Part shown: piece by piece, positions 60,235-64,000 of the stretch
Position numbering within the stretch: position 1 is the stretch's first letter
Layout of the letters: the number at the start of each line of letters is the position of its first letter
Position numbers and translations under genes: made by a program
The notes under the pieces: model-generated
Told to the model about the DNA's origin: nothing
The model's input: only the letters and a program-made list of their open reading frames with translations
The model's database searches: none
Assembly (NCBI GenBank): GCA_934141445.1
Contig: CAKPCF010000002.1
Span: forward strand, 1 to 64,000
Origin: an uncultured Clostridia bacterium
GTDB taxonomy: Bacteria; Bacillota; Clostridia; TANB77; CAG-508
DNA: 64,000 nt
Reading direction: 5' to 3'

Positions 60235-61176
60235 ATGGATATGTATCAAAAAAGAAAAAATCGACAAGAGATGAAAAGTAACGAAAATAAAGATGAGATG
60301 CAAAACAAAATGAATATCAACTGGTATCCAGGGCATATGGCAAAAACAAGGAGACAAATAATTGAAGATTTAAAACTAATAGATGTTGTAGTAGAGTTAT
60401 TAGATGCAAGAATACCAATTTCCAGTAGAAATCCAGATATAAGAGAAATTACAAAAAATAAGAAAAAGATAATTTTATTAAATAAATCAGATTTATCTGA
60501 TGATTCAGTAAATACAAAATGGGTTAGTTACTTTTCAAAGGAAGCGAAAACGATTTTAACAGATGCAAATTCTGGAAGAGGAATAAATCAACTAACTAAA
60601 GCAATAGATGAATTGATGGTTGAAGAAAAAGCTAGACAAGCAGCAAGAGGTAGAATAAATAAAACTACTAGAGTTATGATTTTGGGTATTCCGAATGTTG
60701 GAAAATCATCATTGATAAATAGACTATCAAAAAGAAATACAACAGAAGTTGGTAATAGACCAGGTGTTACAAAGCAAAAACAATGGATAAGGATAAGTAA
60801 AGACCAAGAATTATTAGATACACCAGGTGTATTATGGCCAAAATTTGAAAATAATAAAGTTGCATTAAATTTAGCATATACAGGAACAATAAAAGATGAT
60901 ATACTAGAAAGAACTGAAGTAGCTTATGAATTGCTAAAAAAATTATATGAAGAATATTTAGAAAACTTAAAACAAAGATATAAGTTAACTGATGAAGAAA
61001 TTGAAAATGTAAAATCAGAAGAGGAAAATTTTATTTATGGACTAATGAAACTTATAGCAAGAAAAAGAGGTGCTTTGGTTTCAGGAGGAGAAGTAGATGA
61101 TGAAAAAGTTTCTGGAATTATAATTGATGATTTTAGAACTGGAAAATTAGGAAAAATTAGTTTAGAAAGGCCGTAA
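60235..61176 (+). CDS. rbgA: ribosome biogenesis GTPase RbgA (YlqF)
   Basis: About 313 residues from ATG 60235 (GGAAGTG upstream). An upstream in-frame ATG at 60172 would add an implausible leader. The circularly permuted GTPase motifs appear in the order G4 (LLNKSDL), G1 (GIPNVGKSSLINRL), G3 (DTPGVLWP). NINWYPGHMAKTRRQI is the typical start of RbgA, which is needed for late assembly of the 50S subunit. The mini-RNase III gene follows after three bases, giving an rRNA-maturation pair. Confidence 0.93.
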   Translation: MDMYQKRKNRQEMKSNENKDEMQNKMNINWYPGHMAKTRRQIIEDLKLIDVVVELLDARIPISSRNPDIREITKNKKKIILLNKSDLSDDSVNTKWVSYFSKEAKTILTDANSGRGINQLTKAIDELMVEEKARQAARGRINKTTRVMILGIPNVGKSSLINRLSKRNTTEVGNRPGVTKQKQWIRISKDQELLDTPGVLWPKFENNKVALNLAYTGTIKDDILERTEVAYELLKKLYEEYLENLKQRYKLTDEEIENVKSEEENFIYGLMKLIARKRGALVSGGEVDDEKVSGIIIDDFRTGKLGKISLERP

Positions 61177-61179
61177 AAA

Positions 61180-61575
61180 TTGGAATTTATAGATAGAAAA
61201 AAAGATATAAAAGATGTTGATATGTTGTCTCCATTAGTATGGGCTTATGTTGGAGATGCTGTGTATGAATTATACATAAGAACACATTTAATAAATAATT
61301 CAAATGCAAAACCTCATAAATTACATGTAGAATCAATTAAATATGTTAAAGCAAAAGCTCAGGCTGATATATTAAAAAAACTACAAGATATTTTAACTGA
61401 TGAAGAAAAAGATATAGTTAGAAGAGGAAGAAATACAGAAAATCATCATGTTGCAAAGAATGCAAATGTTGCAGATTATGCTCAATCTACAGCTTTTGAA
61501 GCTTTAATAGGATATTTATATTTATCTAAAAATGATGATAGATTAAAAGAAATTCTTGATTCTTGTATTGACTAA
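61180..61575 (+). CDS. mrnC: mini-ribonuclease III
   Basis: 131 residues from a TTG at 61180 (AGAAAGG about eight bases upstream). It has the RNase III catalytic core without the dsRNA-binding domain: LSPLVWAYVGDAVYELYIRTHLI with the acidic Asp of GDAVYE, and QSTAFEALIGYLYLSKNDDRL. Mini-III matures the ends of 23S rRNA in Firmicutes. It is co-transcribed with rbgA. Confidence 0.94.
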   Translation: MEFIDRKKDIKDVDMLSPLVWAYVGDAVYELYIRTHLINNSNAKPHKLHVESIKYVKAKAQADILKKLQDILTDEEKDIVRRGRNTENHHVAKNANVADYAQSTAFEALIGYLYLSKNDDRLKEILDSCID

Positions 61576-61635
61576 TTAAATGAAATATGTTATAAATAAA
61601 TAGCTGATTGATATTAAAGTATCAATTTGTTATTT

Positions 61636-61710
61636 GGCCCCTTGGTCAAGCGGCTAAGACGTCACCCTCTCAAGGTGAAATCATGGGTTCGATTCCCGTA
61701 GGGGTCACCA
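61636..61710 (+). tRNA. tRNA-Glu (anticodon CTC), CCA encoded
   Basis: 75 bases fold as a full cloverleaf. Acceptor GGCCCCT pairs with AGGGGTC (one G-T), the D-arm lies in GGTCAAGCGGCTAAGAC, the anticodon stem TCACC/GGTGA encloses the seven-base loop CTCTCAA with anticodon CTC, and the T-arm GGG-TTCGATTC-CCG is present. The sequence ends in the discriminator A plus encoded CCA. The CTC anticodon reads GAG codons. A hairpin terminator follows within 10 bases. Confidence 0.95.
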
Positions 61711-61752
61711 AGTTTTATAGTATCTATGAAAAGTAGATACTATTTTTTTATA
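61691..61752 (+). repeat. direct repeat copy 1: tRNA-Glu 3' end plus terminator
   Basis: The T-arm and acceptor end of tRNA-Glu (from GATTCCCGTAGGGG), followed by the terminator hairpin. The same string recurs, slightly changed, at 61822-61885. Confidence 0.85.
61717..61750 (+). terminator. terminator of tRNA-Glu
   Basis: ATAGTATCTA and TAGATACTAT form a perfect ten-base-pair stem followed by seven T residues. Confidence 0.9.
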
Positions 61753-61821
61753 TCAAATTTATATGGAATCGAAAAGGAGGAAAAATTAACAATCCAGTGA
61801 ATTGTTAATCCGACGAGGGTA

Positions 61822-61885
61822 GATTCCCGTAGGGGGGTCACCCAATTTTATAGTATCTATGAAAAGTAGATACTATTTTTTTATA
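61822..61885 (+). repeat. direct repeat copy 2: altered tRNA-Glu 3' end plus terminator
   Basis: It repeats GATTCCCGTAGGGG, but with two extra G residues (GGGGGGTCACCC) and a loss of the CCA arrangement, followed by an identical terminator hairpin (61850-61883). Upstream, TTCGATT of the real T-loop reads TAGATT, so this is not a working tRNA. The 69 bases between the copies hold AAGGAGG and an inverted repeat TTAACAAT/ATTGTTAA (about 61787-61809). No gene is seen in 61753-61821. It may be a dead second tRNA or an integration scar. Confidence 0.8.
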
Positions 61886-61933
61886 ATAAATAATTTTAGT
61901 ATTTTTACGAATATTACATTTATGTTAAAATTA

Positions 61934-61961
61934 TTGCAACAAAAAATAATAATGATAAAAT
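61934..61961 (+). promoter_or_regulatory. sigma-A promoter of the flavin oxidoreductase gene
   Basis: TTGCAA (61934-61939), a 16-base spacer and TAAAAT (61956-61961), about 50 bases before the start codon. Confidence 0.6.
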
Positions 61962-62010
61962 AAATATAAGGTACTATAACCAATTTTTGTAAAACAAAGG
62001 AGAAAAAAAT

Positions 62011-63930
62011 ATGAGTTTTGAAAAATTATGGTCTCCAGGGAAAATAGGAAAAATGGAGCTAAAAAATCGTTTTGTTGTACCACCAATGGGTACAAATTAT
62101 GGAAATTATGATGGCTTTGTTACTGATGAGATGATAGAATATTATCGTCGTAGAGCAGCTGGTGGTTTTGGTTTAATAGTTGTAGAAGTTACAGCAGTTG
62201 ATCCAAAAGGAAAAGCGATAGTTAACGAAGTTGGATTATGGGATGATGAACACATTTATGGATTTAGAAAATTAGTAGATACAGTTCATAGAGAAGGTGC
62301 AAAAATTATTATTCAATTACATCATTGTGGTAGACAAACTGCACCAGCACAAATATTTAATCAAAATCCAGAAGCACCAAGTAGAGTTGCTTGCCCAGTT
62401 ATGAATGTTGTTCCAGATGAAATGAGCATAGATAGAGTATGGCAAGTTATAAATGAATTTGGTGATGCAGCAGCAAGAGCTAAACAAGCTGGAGCAGATG
62501 GTATTGAAGTTCATGGTGCACATGGATATTTAATAGCACAATTTATGTCACCACATGCAAATAAGAGAGTAGATGAATTTGGTGGAGATTTTGAAGGAAG
62601 AATGAAATTCCCAAGAGAAATCTTTAGAAATATAAGATCAAAAGTTGGTTATGACTATCCAATGACATTTAGATTTGGATATGATGAAAAAGTTACAGGT
62701 GGTCGTACACTTGAAGAATCTGTTATGGTTGCGAGAATGGCTGAAGAAGAAACAGTTAATGCATTACATGTTTCAATAATGACTTATGAATCAATGCAAT
62801 ATATGTCTGCATCACAAGCAATGCCAAATGGATTTAATCAATTCCCAACAAAAGTAATAAAAGAAGCAGTTCATATTCCAGTTATTTCAGTTGGACGTTA
62901 TACACCATGGATGGCTGAAAGTGCATTGTTAAATGGTTGTGCTGATTTCATTTCATTTGGTAGAGCATCACTTGCTGAACCAAATCTTCCAAACTTAGTA
63001 AAAGAGGGAAGAACAAATGAAATTTGTCCATGTATTTCTTGCACACAATCTTGTATAAATTATATATTTGTTGGAAATAAATGCTCTTGCTTAGTAAATC
63101 CAATTACAGGTCATGAAACAGAATATGATTTATCAGAAGTTGCTTATAAGAAGAATGTAGCAATAGTTGGTGCTGGACCAGCAGGTTTATATGCAGCAAT
63201 GATTGCAGCAAAACGTGGTCATAGAGTAACTGTATACGAAAAGACAAATCATATTGGTGGACAATTTAGATTAGGAGCTATTCCACCTGCAAAACAAGAA
63301 ATTACAACAGCAATTAAATATTATCATACAATGGGAATGAAATATGGTGTAAATTATAGAATGAATTATATGCCAAATGCTGATGAATTAAAAGGATATG
63401 AAGTCGTTATTCTAGCAACAGGAAGTATACCTTCAAAACCAGGTATTCCAGGAATTGATAATGGTCATGTAATAGATGCACTAGATGTGTTATCAGGTGA
63501 TAAAGTTCCAGGAACTAATGTACTAGTTCTAGGTGGTGGTATGACTGGTGTTGAAACTGCAGAATTTATGGCAGAACATAATAGAGCAGTAACAGTATTA
63601 GAAATGAGACCAGATATTGCACTTGATGAAGGTATGATACCAAGAGCATTCTTAATGCCAAGACTTGCAGAAAAAGGTGTTAAGAAAATTGTTAATGCCA
63701 AAGTTGAAACAATTCAAGAAGATGGAGTAACTTATACTTCAAATGGAAAAGAAGAAACTTTACATGGATTTGATTCAATTGTATTAGCATTAGGTGTAAA
63801 ATCATACAATCCATTAGAAGAGCAATTAAAAGGACAAGTTAAAGAACTATATGTAATAGGAGATGCTAAACAAGTAGGACCAGCTAATAAAGCTACAGAA
63901 TCTGCTTTAGCTGTTGCTGCAAGAATTTAG
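62011..63930 (+). CDS. OYE-family NADH:flavin oxidoreductase (2,4-dienoyl-CoA reductase/BaiCD-like)
   Basis: 639 residues. The N-terminal TIM-barrel binds FMN (residues 1-330: LKNRFVVPPMGTNYG, HHCGRQTAP, EVHGAHGYLIAQFMSPHANKR, then the SVGRYTP and FGRASLAEP phosphate site). Cysteines CPCISCTQSC and a following C form a 4Fe-4S site near 344-365. FAD- and NAD(P)H-binding Rossmann segments follow: VAIVGAGPAGLYAA near 385 and VLVLGGGMTGVETAEF near 505. This is the FadH/BaiCD layout. It reduces activated double bonds in enoyl-CoA, enones or steroid-like compounds; the substrate cannot be told. GGAG lies before the ATG. Confidence 0.92.
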   Translation: MSFEKLWSPGKIGKMELKNRFVVPPMGTNYGNYDGFVTDEMIEYYRRRAAGGFGLIVVEVTAVDPKGKAIVNEVGLWDDEHIYGFRKLVDTVHREGAKIIIQLHHCGRQTAPAQIFNQNPEAPSRVACPVMNVVPDEMSIDRVWQVINEFGDAAARAKQAGADGIEVHGAHGYLIAQFMSPHANKRVDEFGGDFEGRMKFPREIFRNIRSKVGYDYPMTFRFGYDEKVTGGRTLEESVMVARMAEEETVNALHVSIMTYESMQYMSASQAMPNGFNQFPTKVIKEAVHIPVISVGRYTPWMAESALLNGCADFISFGRASLAEPNLPNLVKEGRTNEICPCISCTQSCINYIFVGNKCSCLVNPITGHETEYDLSEVAYKKNVAIVGAGPAGLYAAMIAAKRGHRVTVYEKTNHIGGQFRLGAIPPAKQEITTAIKYYHTMGMKYGVNYRMNYMPNADELKGYEVVILATGSIPSKPGIPGIDNGHVIDALDVLSGDKVPGTNVLVLGGGMTGVETAEFMAEHNRAVTVLEMRPDIALDEGMIPRAFLMPRLAEKGVKKIVNAKVETIQEDGVTYTSNGKEETLHGFDSIVLALGVKSYNPLEEQLKGQVKELYVIGDAKQVGPANKATESALAVAARI

Positions 63931-63942
63931 TGGAGAGAGAAA

Positions 63943-64000
63943 ATGAAGTTTTTATATGGAACAGGTAATCTTGCAAAATTAGAACAAATGAAAGAGATTA
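63943..64000 (+). CDS. probable RdgB/HAM1-type XTP/dITP pyrophosphatase, 5' part only
   Basis: The window ends 58 bases into this frame (starts KFLYGTGNLAKLEQMKEI). The opening strand plus TGNLAKLEQMKEI resembles the TGNxxKxxE start of non-canonical purine NTP pyrophosphatases, which clear deaminated nucleotides. GGAGAGAG lies before the ATG, 12 bases after the oxidoreductase stop, so the two may be co-transcribed. The product is not confirmed because only about 19 residues are visible. Confidence 0.6.
   Translation, partial: MKFLYGTGNLAKLEQMKEI

Noticed and set aside
61753..61821. A second functional tRNA between the direct repeats
   Set aside because: No 5' acceptor strand matches, the T-loop is altered and the 3' end has extra G residues.

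Overview
The window is a 64 kb stretch of a very A+T-rich chromosome from a low-G+C Gram-positive bacterium, most likely an uncultured, probably gut-dwelling member of the Clostridia. The pointers are strong AGGAGG-type ribosome sites, TTGACA/TATAAT promoters, frequent TTG starts, the Firmicute cluster ireB-ruvX-DUF1292, a pyruvate formate-lyase pair (anaerobic fermentation), and spore-linked membrane proteins (YlbJ, a SpoVB/MurJ-like flippase). TAA is the dominant stop. No rRNA, CRISPR array or intact transposon was seen. One tRNA (Glu, CTC) is present.

Layout. 0-16.7 kb: housekeeping genes (ylbJ, mfd, a TrmH-type methyltransferase, an HD phosphohydrolase, DUF4364, pepF, a two-component system, a sortase with its surface protein). 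Between them sit four isolated single-gene transcription units whose base composition differs from their surroundings (0.16-0.84, 5.77-6.06, 9.50-9.88 and 16.3-16.7 kb). The last is a minus-strand structured RNA or 37-codon ORF with its own promoter and terminator. 16.8-27.8 kb: pflBA, small hypotheticals, a trmL gene broken by one in-frame TGA, a cyclophilin lipoprotein, ruvA, rarA, a split TauE/SafE transporter, a metallophosphoesterase and a SUKH-domain protein. 27.8-38.9 kb: a divergent serpin-like protein, a probable murL-murD2 pair, a two-OB SSB, then a colinear run of a polytopic membrane protein, lspA, a TagA-type glycosyltransferase, two pseudouridine synthases and an S1-domain protein.

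38.9-53 kb holds pieces that recall secretion or conjugation machinery: a replication-relaxation-like protein, a TraG/VirD4-type coupling ATPase, a small two-helix membrane protein with a signal peptide, and a 1019-residue CpaE/MinD-like protein with AT-hooks, eight acidic LPG motifs and a P-loop lacking its lysine. Interleaved are a flippase, HU, a G5-SH3-glucosaminidase cell-wall hydrolase and a GAF/degenerate-GGDEF membrane sensor. 53-60 kb is dominated by a 1480-residue protein that joins two cysteine-cluster modules, a first P-loop domain, two nearly identical CbxX-type AAA+ domains and a C-terminal FtsH-type (M41) zinc protease, with no membrane segment. It is the most unusual gene in the window. 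60-64 kb returns to housekeeping: rbgA, mrnC, tRNA-Glu (followed by a second, corrupted copy of its 3' end and terminator), an OYE-family flavin oxidoreductase and the first codons of an RdgB/HAM1-type NTP pyrophosphatase.

Function names rest on motifs read by eye and remembered family features. No database search was run.
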